A DNA stretch of 64,000 bases, taken from the NCBI RefSeq assembly GCF_015351235.1, contig NZ_JADKSJ010000001.1, positions 2,249,668 through 2,313,667 of the forward strand, given 5' to 3'. Both the position numbers and the translations under genes were made by a program. This stretch comes from Plantibacter sp. VKM Ac-2880 (GTDB lineage: Bacteria > Actinomycetota > Actinomycetes > Actinomycetales > Microbacteriaceae). How positions within the stretch are numbered: the stretch's first letter is position 1; each line of letters begins with the position of its first letter. Shown in pieces: positions 1 to 7,635 of this stretch. Under the pieces are notes generated by a model. The model saw only the letters and a program-made list of their open reading frames with translations. It searched no databases and was not told where the DNA came from.

Positions 1-649
1 GCTTCTGCTTGATCGCGCGGGCCTCCTTGTGCACCGAGTCGAGCTCGGTGTAGAAGGCGCGCCGGTGCTGCTCGATCGCCGCGCGGGCGGTCCTGAACCG
101 CTTCCACAGGTCGTTCGCGTCGTTCTTCGGGAGCCGTGGTCCGTCGTGCTGCTGGCGCTGCCACTCGGCGAACAGCTCGTCGAGTCGGCTGGAGGTCTGC
201 TTCCACTGCACCCGCGCGGGATCCTGCTGCGCGAGCTGTTCGGCCTCCTCGACGATGGTGAGGCGAGCTCGGACCGCCTCGTCGAGGGCCGCCTTGCTCT
301 CCTGGCTCTGCGCCTCCGTCAACTCGGTCACCGTGCCGTCGAGGGCGGCGAGGCGGGTCAGGAGGGCCTGCAGGTTGCCGACCGCGTTCGCCGATTCGAC
401 CTGCTTGGTGATCGACTTGACCGCCTTGGCGACGTCGGCTGCCGGGGCACCGCGCTTGGCGCGCTGTTCGAGCAGCGTCACCTGCCCGGCGAGATCGGTG
501 AACTTCCGTTCGAAGTAGGCGAGCGCCTCCTCCTTGGAGCCGTCAGGATACTGGCCGACCACTCGCTCGCCGTCCGCCTCACGGACGTAGACGGTACCGT
601 CGTCGTCGACACGGCCCCACGGTTCGATCTCTGGACTGGTCACGCGCAT
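1..649 (-). CDS. DUF349 domain-containing protein (3' end outside window)
   Basis: Read on the minus strand, an open frame starts at an ATG at 647-649 and runs off the left edge, so 216 codons are visible. The N-terminus (MRVTSPEIEPWGRVDDDGTV) is followed by a helical, Arg/Glu/Lys-rich protein typical of the DUF349 family. In actinobacteria these proteins consist of repeated three-helix DUF349 units; their biochemical role is not established. The segment ending at the window edge (FRTARAAIEQHRRAFYTELD) has the family's R-x-A-x-E-x-x-R-x-x-F pattern. A minus-strand TAGGCT hexamer at 701-706 lies about 50 nt upstream. The assignment is by recognition of the helical pattern; the C-terminal part cannot be seen. 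Confidence 0.75.
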   Translation of the reverse strand, partial: MRVTSPEIEPWGRVDDDGTVYVREADGERVVGQYPDGSKEEALAYFERKFTDLAGQVTLLEQRAKRGAPAADVAKAVKSITKQVESANAVGNLQALLTRLAALDGTVTELTEAQSQESKAALDEAVRARLTIVEEAEQLAQQDPARVQWKQTSSRLDELFAEWQRQQHDGPRLPKNDANDLWKRFRTARAAIEQHRRAFYTELDSVHKEARAIKQK

Positions 650-700
650 CACCCTTGCTGTGTGTTGACCGCCGTTGATGGCGATCGTGATCGATCCACA

Positions 701-706
701 AGCCTA
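701..706 (-). promoter_or_regulatory. -10 hexamer upstream of the DUF349 gene
   Basis: On the minus strand this reads TAGGCT, the commonest TANNNT form in this window. It is 51 nt before the ATG, so a short 5' UTR is expected. No clear -35 is seen. Confidence 0.4.
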
Positions 707-711
707 TTACC

Positions 712-726
712 CCGAGCAGGGCTCGG
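712..726 (-). terminator. short hairpin after the cyclophilin gene
   Basis: CCGAGC and GCTCGG form a 6-bp stem with a 3-nt loop about 50 nt past the cyclophilin stop codon on the minus strand. There is no U tract, so this is a weak terminator candidate. Confidence 0.3.
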
Positions 727-776
727 CGAGACCGCTTGCGCCGGTCGGTTCCGTCTGGTGCAGGTTACTGCACCGG

Positions 777-1583
777 CTACTGCACCGTCACCGAGGTGAT
801 CGTTGCCGGCACCGCCGGCTTCCCGTCGCCGCTGCCGTCCGCGACGCCGCCGGACACGACGCCGGAGACGAGCTGGTCCAGACCGCTCGTGATCTGCCCG
901 AGGACGGTGTACCCGCCTGCGGCGTCGGACGGGATGGTCGAGTCCTGGTAGACGAGGAAGAACTGCGAGCCGTTGCTGTACCCGTTCCCGCCCTGACGGG
1001 CCATCGCGATGGTGCCGGCCGGGTAGACGTCGTCCGTCGGGGCGTTCTCGACCGGGCCGTAGCTGTACCCGGGTCCACCGGTGCCGGTGCCGTCCGGGTC
1101 GCCGCACTGGAGGACGAAGATCCCGCTCGTCGTGAGGCGGTGGCAGGTCACCCCGTCGTAGAAGCCGGACTGCGCGAGGGAGATGAAGGACGACACGCCC
1201 TGCGGTGCGCAGGCTCCGTCGAGGGTCAAATTCATGACGACGTCGTTGATCGTCATCTCGCCGGTCCAGTCGCGATCCTCGGCGACCGTGGTCGCGGGCA
1301 CCGTTCCCGTGTTCGCTCCGTCGGTCGCGCCGGTCACGCCGCACGCTCCCGCCTCGGCGGACGCGGTCGGCGTCGCCACCGGGGCACCTGGGCCGCCGGC
1401 GAAGAAGAAGACCTGTGCGGCTGTCGCCCCGGCCAGGACGAGGACGAGCGCCGCAGCCGCGATGACGTTGTCCCGCACACGCCGCTTCGAGCGGTGCTCG
1501 TGCACGGTGCGACGGGCGTTGTAGGCACGCAGCCGTGCGCGTGCTGCGCGTGCCTCTTTGTCCGGACCCTTGCTCGTTGCCAC
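777..1583 (-). CDS. membrane-anchored peptidyl-prolyl cis-trans isomerase (cyclophilin type)
   Basis: 268 aa. The chosen start is GTG at 1581-1583, preceded by a good GGAGG six or seven nt upstream; an open frame continues further 5' but lacks such a site. A basic cytosolic N-terminus (1-39) is followed by one membrane segment (about 40-61), a Pro/Ala/Thr-rich linker and a cyclophilin domain from about residue 105 to the end. Cyclophilins catalyse prolyl isomerisation during protein folding; here the domain would face outside the membrane. The core motifs are the actinobacterial variant: CHRLTTSGIFVLQCGDP replaces the usual FHR-GFMIQGGDP, and NGSQFFLVYQD is the conserved substrate-pocket segment. 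Two extra Cys in the domain may form a disulphide. It lies downstream of the DUF349 gene on the same strand. Confidence 0.93.
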   Translation of the reverse strand: MATSKGPDKEARAARARLRAYNARRTVHEHRSKRRVRDNVIAAAALVLVLAGATAAQVFFFAGGPGAPVATPTASAEAGACGVTGATDGANTGTVPATTVAEDRDWTGEMTINDVVMNLTLDGACAPQGVSSFISLAQSGFYDGVTCHRLTTSGIFVLQCGDPDGTGTGGPGYSYGPVENAPTDDVYPAGTIAMARQGGNGYSNGSQFFLVYQDSTIPSDAAGGYTVLGQITSGLDQLVSGVVSGGVADGSGDGKPAVPATITSVTVQ

Positions 1584-1717
1584 GTCGTTCCCTCCAGGTG
1601 CCGCCGCGGTGAGCGGCGGCATCGCGCTGTCGTCTGAGCATCCCGCCTGTGGGGGGCTGCCCAGGAGAACCTTACGGGGACCGCTCCGCGCGGACCAAAC
1701 GACGCTTCGTGGAACCG

Positions 1718-1739
1718 TGTCCGAGGCTGCGGCTAGCCT
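1718..1739 (+). promoter_or_regulatory. rarA promoter: partial PafBC-type motif and leaderless -10
   Basis: TAGCCT (1734-1739) ends 6 nt before the rarA ATG, so transcription should start at or next to the start codon. TGTCCGAG (1718-1725) sits exactly 8 nt upstream and matches 6 of 8 positions of the mycobacterial damage motif TGTCRGTG. The -10 is convincing; the damage element is tentative. Confidence 0.5.
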
Positions 1740-1745
1740 GGAGGA

Positions 1746-3185
1746 ATGTTCAGTCGAGGACCCGGCATCGCCGGCGCACCGGTCCCACTCGCCGTGCGCA
1801 TGCGCCCTCGTAGCCTCGAGGAGGTCGCCGGTCAACAGCACCTGCTGCGCCCGGGTTCACCGCTCGTCCGTCTGGCCAGCGACCGCGAGGGGACGCAGGC
1901 GGCCGTTTCGGTCATCCTCTGGGGCCCGCCGGGCACCGGCAAGACGACACTGGCCCAGGCGATCGCCCACAGCTCCGGCCGACGCTTCGTCGAGCTCTCG
2001 GCGGTGACCGCCGGTGTGAAGGATGTCCGTCAGGTCATGGAAGAGGCGATGTCGAGCCGTGACCTCTACGGCAGTTCGACCGTCCTCTTCCTCGACGAGA
2101 TCCACCGCTTCACGAAAGCGCAACAGGACGCCCTGCTGCCGGGAGTGGAGAACGGCTGGGTCATCCTCGTGGCCGCCACGACCGAGAACCCGTCGTTCTC
2201 CGTCATCTCCCCGTTGCTGTCCCGTTCGCTCCTGCTCACGCTCGAGCAGCTCAGCGACGACGACCTGGGCATCCTCATCGACCGCGCCGTCACGGATCCA
2301 CGTGGCCTCGCCGGTCGTTTCACGGTCACCCCCGAAGCGCGGGCTGCGATCATCCAGCTCTCCTCCGGCGACGCCCGCCGAGCCCTCACCGCGTTGGAGG
2401 CGGCGGCGATCGCGGCCGACTCCGACCTCGGGGCCGCGATCGACCCGGACGAGCTCGACCTCGACGACGTCGGTCTTCTGGACGTCGGCGACGACGACGA
2501 GGACGAGGACGAGGAGGCGTCGGACGCAGATGATGCCGCACCGCGCGGTCCCGTCATCACCGACGAGCTCGTGTCCCAGGCGGTCGACCGCGCCCTGCTG
2601 CGATACGACCGGAACGGCGACGAGCACTACGACGTCATCAGCGCGTTCATCAAGAGCATCAGGGGTTCGGACGTCGACGCCGCGCTGCATTACCTGGCTC
2701 GCATGATCGAGGCCGGGGAAGACCCTCGCTTCATCGCTCGCCGGATCATCATCTCGGCGGCCGAGGACATCGGCATCGCCGACCCGCAGGCGCTGCCGAT
2801 CGCGGTCGCGGCGGCCGACGCCGTCCAGTTCATCGGCATGCCGGAAGGCAGGATCCCGCTCGCCGAAGCCGTGGTGTACCTGGCCACGGCGGCGAAGTCG
2901 AACGCGGCGTATGTCGCGATCGACCGGGCCATCGCCGACGTCCGCGCCGGAGCGTTCGGTCGCGTGCCCAAGCCCATGCGTGACGCCCACTACGCGGGCG
3001 CCAAGCGTCTCGGACACGGCAAGGGCTACCGCTACCCGCACGACCACCCGATCGGCGTCGTCGCCCAGCAGTACCTCCCCGACGAGCTCACCGAGGTGCG
3101 CTACTACGAGCCCACCGACCACGGTCACGAGCGCGACATCTCGGCGCGATTGGACAAGCTCCGCAAGATCGTCAGAGGCGAGTGA
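1746..3185 (+). CDS. rarA: replication-associated recombination protein A (AAA+ ATPase)
   Basis: 479 aa. RarA/MgsA is an AAA+ ATPase related to clamp-loader subunits that acts at stalled forks together with SSB and RecA. Walker A is GPPGTGKT (60-67), Walker B FLDEIH (115-120), and sensor/arginine-finger segments follow; the C-terminal tetramerisation domain ends in the conserved HDHPIG..QQYLP segment. An unusual acidic stretch (about 233-264, dominated by Asp/Glu) interrupts the ATPase and C-terminal regions. The ATG is set by the leaderless -10 and by GGAGGA immediately upstream. Next is rpsD, a neighbourhood common in actinobacteria (rarA, alaS, ruvX, mltG, aroE). Confidence 0.95.
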   Translation: MFSRGPGIAGAPVPLAVRMRPRSLEEVAGQQHLLRPGSPLVRLASDREGTQAAVSVILWGPPGTGKTTLAQAIAHSSGRRFVELSAVTAGVKDVRQVMEEAMSSRDLYGSSTVLFLDEIHRFTKAQQDALLPGVENGWVILVAATTENPSFSVISPLLSRSLLLTLEQLSDDDLGILIDRAVTDPRGLAGRFTVTPEARAAIIQLSSGDARRALTALEAAAIAADSDLGAAIDPDELDLDDVGLLDVGDDDEDEDEEASDADDAAPRGPVITDELVSQAVDRALLRYDRNGDEHYDVISAFIKSIRGSDVDAALHYLARMIEAGEDPRFIARRIIISAAEDIGIADPQALPIAVAAADAVQFIGMPEGRIPLAEAVVYLATAAKSNAAYVAIDRAIADVRAGAFGRVPKPMRDAHYAGAKRLGHGKGYRYPHDHPIGVVAQQYLPDELTEVRYYEPTDHGHERDISARLDKLRKIVRGE

Positions 3186-3226
3186 GCCAGCCGCGTCGCC
3201 GTCCGTGTTCAGAGGGCACCTCGTGC

Positions 3227-3232
3227 TAGTAT
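3227..3232 (+). promoter_or_regulatory. -10 hexamer of the rpsD promoter
   Basis: TAGTAT is one of the best -10 matches in the window. It implies transcription start near 3239 and a leader of about 170 nt before rpsD. A second candidate, TAGAAC, lies at 3242 and is a poorer match. Confidence 0.5.
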
Positions 3233-3238
3233 TGATCC

Positions 3239-3407
3239 GCCTAGAACCGGTGTGACTGCGCGGCTGCTCGATCACCGTGTTCGACGGGCGCGTTCTGTAG
3301 CCGAACAGCCCCGGCGGACCCCTCTGACTTTGTCCGGTGTGATTCCGGATCACCGGCGCGTTCTCGCGTCGGTCATTCATCGTTTGAGACTTCATTGAAA
3401 GGAAACC
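3239..3407 (+). promoter_or_regulatory. structured rpsD leader with two related hairpin blocks
   Basis: The long leader contains two blocks with the same ordered words: CCGGTGTGA, GATCACCG and GGCGCGTTCT, at 3247-3296 and again, more compact, at 3334-3364. Each block can fold by pairing CGGTG with CACCG. S4 is a known autogenous regulator in other bacteria, so this may be its target; no known S4 leader is recognised here. AAAGGA precedes the GTG start. Confidence 0.4.
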
Positions 3408-4037
3408 GTGTCTACCAAGTCACGTACCCGCAGCAAGACCCGCCTCTCGCGGGCCCTCGGCATCGCCCTCACCCCGAAGGCTGCCAAGTACCTCGAGAAG
3501 CGTCCCTACGCTCCCGGTGAGCACGGCCGCACCAAGCGCAAGGCCGACAGCGACTACGCCGTCCGTCTGCGCGAGAAGCAGCGTCTGCGTGCCCAGTACG
3601 GCATCCGCGAGGCCCAGCTCAAGATCGCCTTCCAGGAGGCGCGTCGCACGCAGGGCCTGACCGGTGAGAACCTCGTCGAGATCCTCGAGACGCGTCTCGA
3701 CGCGCTCGTCCTCCGCGCCGGTTTCGCCCGCACCACGGCCCAGGCCCGCCAGATGGTCGTGCACCGTCACATCATGGTCGACGGCCAGCTCGTCGACCGC
3801 CCGTCGTTCCGTGTGAAGCCGGGTCAGCTCATCCACGTCAAGCCGCGCTCCGAGGGCACCGAGCCCTTCCAGGTCGCTGCAGCCGGCGGCCACGTCGACG
3901 TCCTTCCGAAGGTGCCGTCGTACCTCTCGGTCGAGCTCGACAAGCTCCAGGCACGGCTCGAGCGTCGCCCCAAGCGCGCCGAGATCCCCGTGACCTGCGA
4001 GGTCCAGCTCGTCGTCGAGTACTACGCAGCCCGCTAG
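3408..4037 (+). CDS. rpsD: 30S ribosomal protein S4
   Basis: 209 aa, full length. S4 is a primary 16S rRNA-binding protein that nucleates assembly of the 30S body and takes part in mRNA unwinding at the entry channel. The N-terminal domain (1-95) has no zinc-binding cysteines (a C-minus form); the S4 RNA-binding fold spans about 96-160 (ETRLDALVLRAGFARTTAQA, then VHRHIMVDGQLV). The GTG start has AAAGGA seven nt upstream. It is a stand-alone rpsD next to rarA, away from the alpha operon. It has its own promoter, a long structured leader and a strong hairpin after the stop codon. Confidence 0.97.
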   Translation: MSTKSRTRSKTRLSRALGIALTPKAAKYLEKRPYAPGEHGRTKRKADSDYAVRLREKQRLRAQYGIREAQLKIAFQEARRTQGLTGENLVEILETRLDALVLRAGFARTTAQARQMVVHRHIMVDGQLVDRPSFRVKPGQLIHVKPRSEGTEPFQVAAAGGHVDVLPKVPSYLSVELDKLQARLERRPKRAEIPVTCEVQLVVEYYAAR

Positions 4038-4064
4038 GACTGCTGCCCGGTCCCGGGCGAACCA

Positions 4065-4098
4065 CGAAGAGGCATCGGCTCCGGCCGGTGCCTCTTCG
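4065..4098 (+). terminator. rpsD terminator hairpin
   Basis: A 15-bp stem (4065-4079 with 4084-4098, one G-U pair) and a 4-nt loop lie 27 nt after the rpsD stop. The tail is TCGTTCACC, weakly T-rich. Confidence 0.8.
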
Positions 4099-4133
4099 TC
4101 GTTCACCGACGCCATCCGGTTCCAGGGCTCGAC

Positions 4134-4139
4134 TACGAT
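4134..4139 (+). promoter_or_regulatory. -10 hexamer upstream of the 77-aa gene
   Basis: TACGAT lies about 57 nt before the ATG at 4197. GAGGAG follows just before the start codon, so this transcript would have a normal leader. Confidence 0.45.
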
Positions 4140-4196
4140 GGTTGCTTGGCACGCCCGAGCACACCCGGGCGATCGCACCGCAGATGAGGAGTCCCC

Positions 4197-4430
4197 ATGA
4201 AGAACGTGTTCTGGCTGATCGTCGGTATCGGCGCCGGCTTCGTCGTCGCCCATGAGATCAACAAGACACAGTCCGGCAAGCGGTTCTTCTCCGAGCTCGA
4301 CTCCCGCATCAGGGAGTTCACCGAAACCGTCGGCGACGCCTACAAGGAGCGCGAGGCGCAGTTGCGCGACTCGGCGGAGACCGTCGTCTCCCGCGTCGAG
4401 GACGCCGCCGAAGGCCTCACCAAGCCGTGA
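4197..4430 (+). CDS. small single-pass membrane protein, unknown function
   Basis: 77 aa. An N-terminal hydrophobic segment (about 4-20, FWLIVGIGAGFVVAHE) is followed by a charged amphipathic helix rich in Glu, Arg and Lys (25-72), the general layout of small YtxH-like membrane proteins, although no specific family is claimed. GAGGAG lies about eight nt before the ATG and a TACGAT -10 further upstream. It sits between rpsD and alaS, a position where small membrane proteins are common in Micrococcales. The function is not known; real coding is supported by the ribosome binding site, the codon pattern and the fit between the terminator and alaS. Confidence 0.75.
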   Translation: MKNVFWLIVGIGAGFVVAHEINKTQSGKRFFSELDSRIREFTETVGDAYKEREAQLRDSAETVVSRVEDAAEGLTKP

Positions 4431-4498
4431 CGGGCCGCCCACCCGGGCGCCGCCGCTACACGAACATCGACACGCACACCCCCTGACGTACGGACACC

Positions 4499-7153
4499 AT
4501 GGACACCGCTGACATCCGCTCCCGCTGGCTCACCTTCTTCGGCGATCGGGGGCACACCGTCGTCCCCTCCGCCTCCCTCGTCAGTGACGACCCGTCGTTG
4601 CTCTTCACGGTCGCTGGCATGGTGCCCTTCGTGCCGTACCTCACCGGGGTCGTCCCCGCCCCGTTCGATCGTGCGACGAGCGTCCAGAAGTGCATCAGGA
4701 CCAATGACATCGAAGAGGTCGGCAAGACGCCGCGTCACGGCACCTTCTTCCAGATGAACGGGAACTTCTCCTTCGGCGACTACTTCAAAGAGGGGGCGAT
4801 CACCTACGCCTGGGAGCTCCTCACCGGCAGCGAGTCGAGTGGCGGCCTCGCCTTCGACGAGAAGGACCTCTGGGTCACCGTCTACAAGGACGACGACGAG
4901 GCGATCGACCTGTGGAAGCGGGTCGCCGGCCTGCCGGAGCACCGGATCCAGCGTCTCGACAAGGACACCAACTACTGGTCGACCGGCCAGCCCGGTCCCG
5001 CCGGACCCTGCTCGGAGATCTTCTTCGACCGAGGCCCGAAGTACGGCATCGACGGTGGTCCCGCCACGGACGACGACCGCTACGTGGAGATCTGGAACCT
5101 CGTCTTCATGCAGTACCTGATCGAGAACGTGCGCGGCAAGGTCGACTTCGACATCGTCGGCGAGCTCCCGAAGAAGAACATCGACACCGGGATGGGTCTC
5201 GAGCGCGTCGCCTTCCTCAAGCAGGGCGTCGAGAACATGTACGAGATCGACCAGGTCCGGCCCGTGCTCGACCGCGCGGCGGAGTTGAGCGGCCGTCGAT
5301 ACGGCGCGGATCACGACGACGACGTCCGCATGCGGGTCATCGCCGACCACGTGCGGTCCTCGCTCATGCTCATGAGCGACGGGATCACCCCGTCGAACGA
5401 GGGCCGTGGGTACATCCTGCGCCGTCTGATGCGTCGGACCGTCCGTGCCATGCGCCTCCTCGGTGTCGACACGGCCACCTTCCCCGAGCTCTTCTCCGCC
5501 TCTCGCGACGCCATGAAGGCGGCCTATCCCGAGGTGGAGACCGACTTCGGCCGGATCTCGCAGAGCGCCTACGCCGAAGAGGAGACCTTCCTCCGCACGC
5601 TGGCCAGTGGCACGACGATCCTCGACCTCGCCCTCGAGAAGACCAAGGAATCCGGTCGGCAGGCACTCGCCGGAGACTCGGCCTTCCTCCTGCACGACAC
5701 CTACGGGTTCCCCATCGACCTGACGCTCGAGATCGCGGAGGAGGCGGGCCTCTCCGTCGACCGAGGCGCGTTCGACTCCCTCATGACGGCACAGCGCCAG
5801 CGGGCGAAGGCCGACGCGAAGGCGAAGAAGAGCGTCCTCGCCGATCTCTCCGTGTACAGCGACATCCGCGCCAAGGGCGAGACGGTGTTCACCGGGTACA
5901 CCGAGCTCGAGACGGAGAGCCGCATCCTCGGGATCATCGTCGACGGACACCCCGTCCAGCGTGCGGTCGCCGGAGACATCGCCGAGGTGATCCTCGCGGA
6001 AACCTCCCTCTACGCCGAGTCCGGCGGTCAGGAGGCCGACCAGGGCGTCATCGTCGGTCCCGGGTTCGAGCTCGAGGTCCTCGACGTCCAGAAGCCGGTG
6101 AAGGGCCTCATCGCGCACAAGGTGCAGGTGAGCCAAGGCGAGGTCGGTCTCGACGCCCCGGCGACCACGGTCGTCGACGCGAGCTACCGGAGAGGGGCCC
6201 AGCAGGCGCACTCGGGGACGCACATCATCCACGCCGCCCTCCGGCAGGTCCTCGGTTCCAGCGCGCACCAGTCCGGCTCGTCGAACAAGGCAGGCTACCT
6301 GCGGCTCGACTTCACCTGGAACCAGCCGCTCTCTCCGGCGACGAAGACGGAGATCGAGGAGATCTCGAACAACGCGATTCGCGACAACCTCCAGGTGTCC
6401 ACCCGCGAGATGGCGTTGGACGACGCCAAGGCGCTCGGTGCCATGGCGCTCTTCGGCGAGAAGTACGGCGAGACGGTCCGGGTCGTCGACATCGGTGGCC
6501 CCTGGTCTCGCGAACTGTGCGCGGGGACGCACGTCGACTCCAGCGCCGAGATCGGGCTCATCAGTTTGATCAGCGAGTCCTCGGTCGGTTCGACGAACCG
6601 TCGTGTCGAGTCCCTCGTCGGGCTGGAGGCCTTCCGTGACCTCACGGCTGAGCGGGCACTCGTGTCGCAGCTCTCCAGCAGCTTGAAGACCCCGAAGGAG
6701 CAGTTGCCCGAGCGCATCTCCGAGCTCGTAGCGAGCCTCAAGGCCGCCGAGAAGAAGATCGCGGCGTTCGAAGCCCGCGGCTTGAGTGAACGCCTCCCGG
6801 CGCTCGTGCAGACCGCGCACCAGGTCGGAGCGGTGTCGCTCGTGGCCGAGCACCTCGGCGAGCTCGGTTCTCCGAACGACGTCCGCACGCTGGTCACACA
6901 GCTGCGGGAACGCCTCGGTGCCGCGCCGGCGGTCGTCGCGCTCGGTGCCGTCGTCGCCGGGAAGCCTGCGATCGTCGTGGCGACGAACCAGGGCGCTCGC
7001 GACGCGGGCCTCAAGGCGGGCGCGCTCGTGCGGGTCGCCGCCGGCGTGCTCGGTGGCAACGGTGGCGGCAAGGACGACATGGCACAGGGTGGCGGCGTCG
7101 ACGCCTCCGCGCTGGGCGACGCGCTCGCGGCCGTCGCCCGTGAGATCGGCTGA
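4499..7153 (+). CDS. alaS: alanine--tRNA ligase
   Basis: 884 aa, the usual length. It charges tRNA-Ala and edits mischarged Ser/Gly. The class II catalytic core occupies about 1-240 (RSRWLTFFGDRGH at the start, GNFSFGDYFKEGAI, GMGLERVAFLKQ), then the tRNA-recognition region, and the editing domain with zinc-binding HSGTH (about 577-581) and CAGTH (about 676-680). The DHHA1 oligomerisation domain is at the C-terminus, with the glycine-rich LGGNGGGKDDMAQGGG signature. The ATG at 4499 is only 68 nt after the previous stop. ruvX follows with a one-base gap. Confidence 0.98.
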   Translation: MDTADIRSRWLTFFGDRGHTVVPSASLVSDDPSLLFTVAGMVPFVPYLTGVVPAPFDRATSVQKCIRTNDIEEVGKTPRHGTFFQMNGNFSFGDYFKEGAITYAWELLTGSESSGGLAFDEKDLWVTVYKDDDEAIDLWKRVAGLPEHRIQRLDKDTNYWSTGQPGPAGPCSEIFFDRGPKYGIDGGPATDDDRYVEIWNLVFMQYLIENVRGKVDFDIVGELPKKNIDTGMGLERVAFLKQGVENMYEIDQVRPVLDRAAELSGRRYGADHDDDVRMRVIADHVRSSLMLMSDGITPSNEGRGYILRRLMRRTVRAMRLLGVDTATFPELFSASRDAMKAAYPEVETDFGRISQSAYAEEETFLRTLASGTTILDLALEKTKESGRQALAGDSAFLLHDTYGFPIDLTLEIAEEAGLSVDRGAFDSLMTAQRQRAKADAKAKKSVLADLSVYSDIRAKGETVFTGYTELETESRILGIIVDGHPVQRAVAGDIAEVILAETSLYAESGGQEADQGVIVGPGFELEVLDVQKPVKGLIAHKVQVSQGEVGLDAPATTVVDASYRRGAQQAHSGTHIIHAALRQVLGSSAHQSGSSNKAGYLRLDFTWNQPLSPATKTEIEEISNNAIRDNLQVSTREMALDDAKALGAMALFGEKYGETVRVVDIGGPWSRELCAGTHVDSSAEIGLISLISESSVGSTNRRVESLVGLEAFRDLTAERALVSQLSSSLKTPKEQLPERISELVASLKAAEKKIAAFEARGLSERLPALVQTAHQVGAVSLVAEHLGELGSPNDVRTLVTQLRERLGAAPAVVALGAVVAGKPAIVVATNQGARDAGLKAGALVRVAAGVLGGNGGGKDDMAQGGGVDASALGDALAAVAREIG

Positions 7154-7154
7154 C

Positions 7155-7622
7155 GTGGAGGCGTTCCGCCGGGGCGTACGCCTCGGCGTCGACGTCGGGA
7201 AGGCGCGGGTCGGGGTCGCGCGGAGCGACCCCGACGGCCTGCTCGCCACCCCGGTGGAGACGGTGCAGCGCGACCTCGGGGGTGACGCCGACATCAGGGC
7301 GATCGCCGCGATCGCGACGGACCTCGGCGCCGTCGAGCTGGTCGTCGGACTCCCCATCGCGTTGTCCGGCAAGGACACCGCGTCCACGCAGGACGCCAGG
7401 GAGTTCGCGGCGAGGCTGGTGGGGCTGACGGGTGTCCCAGGCCGACTGGTCGACGAGCGGTTGACGACGGTGACCGCGCACAGCGCCTTGCGCTCGGCTG
7501 GGAAACGACAGAAGCAGACGCGTTCGATTGTCGATCAAGTGGCGGCCGTCATACTCTTGCAGTACGCCCTCGACGCCGAACGCGGTTCGGGGCGTCCCCC
7601 CGGAACCCCCGTCGACCCGTGA
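7155..7622 (+). CDS. ruvX: putative Holliday junction resolvase (RNase H-like, YqgF family)
   Basis: 155 aa from the GTG at 7155; a GTG at 7140 overlapping alaS would add five residues. RuvX/YqgF proteins have an RNase H fold and are implicated in Holliday-junction resolution and, in E. coli, in 16S rRNA maturation. Family motifs are visible: LGVDVGKARVGVARSD at the N-terminus (first catalytic Asp), VVGLPIALSGKD, the VDERLTT strand with the second acidic site, and a late Asp in SIVDQVAAVILLQ (third). Gene order alaS-ruvX-mltG-aroE is strongly conserved in actinobacteria. The short gaps suggest one transcript. Confidence 0.93.
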   Translation: MEAFRRGVRLGVDVGKARVGVARSDPDGLLATPVETVQRDLGGDADIRAIAAIATDLGAVELVVGLPIALSGKDTASTQDAREFAARLVGLTGVPGRLVDERLTTVTAHSALRSAGKRQKQTRSIVDQVAAVILLQYALDAERGSGRPPGTPVDP

Positions 7623-7635
7623 ACAGGACGTGCCT

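Noticed and set aside
777-1841. Longer 354-residue start of the cyclophilin
   Set aside because: The extra 86 residues are not cyclophilin-like, overlap rarA and its promoter on the other strand, and GTG 1583 has a strong GGAGG.
4340-7387. Very long minus-strand open frame (about 1015 codons) opposite alaS
   Set aside because: It mirrors alaS; high-GC codon bias leaves the antisense frame open. The protein is low-complexity Asp/Arg/Val with no domain, while alaS is unmistakable.
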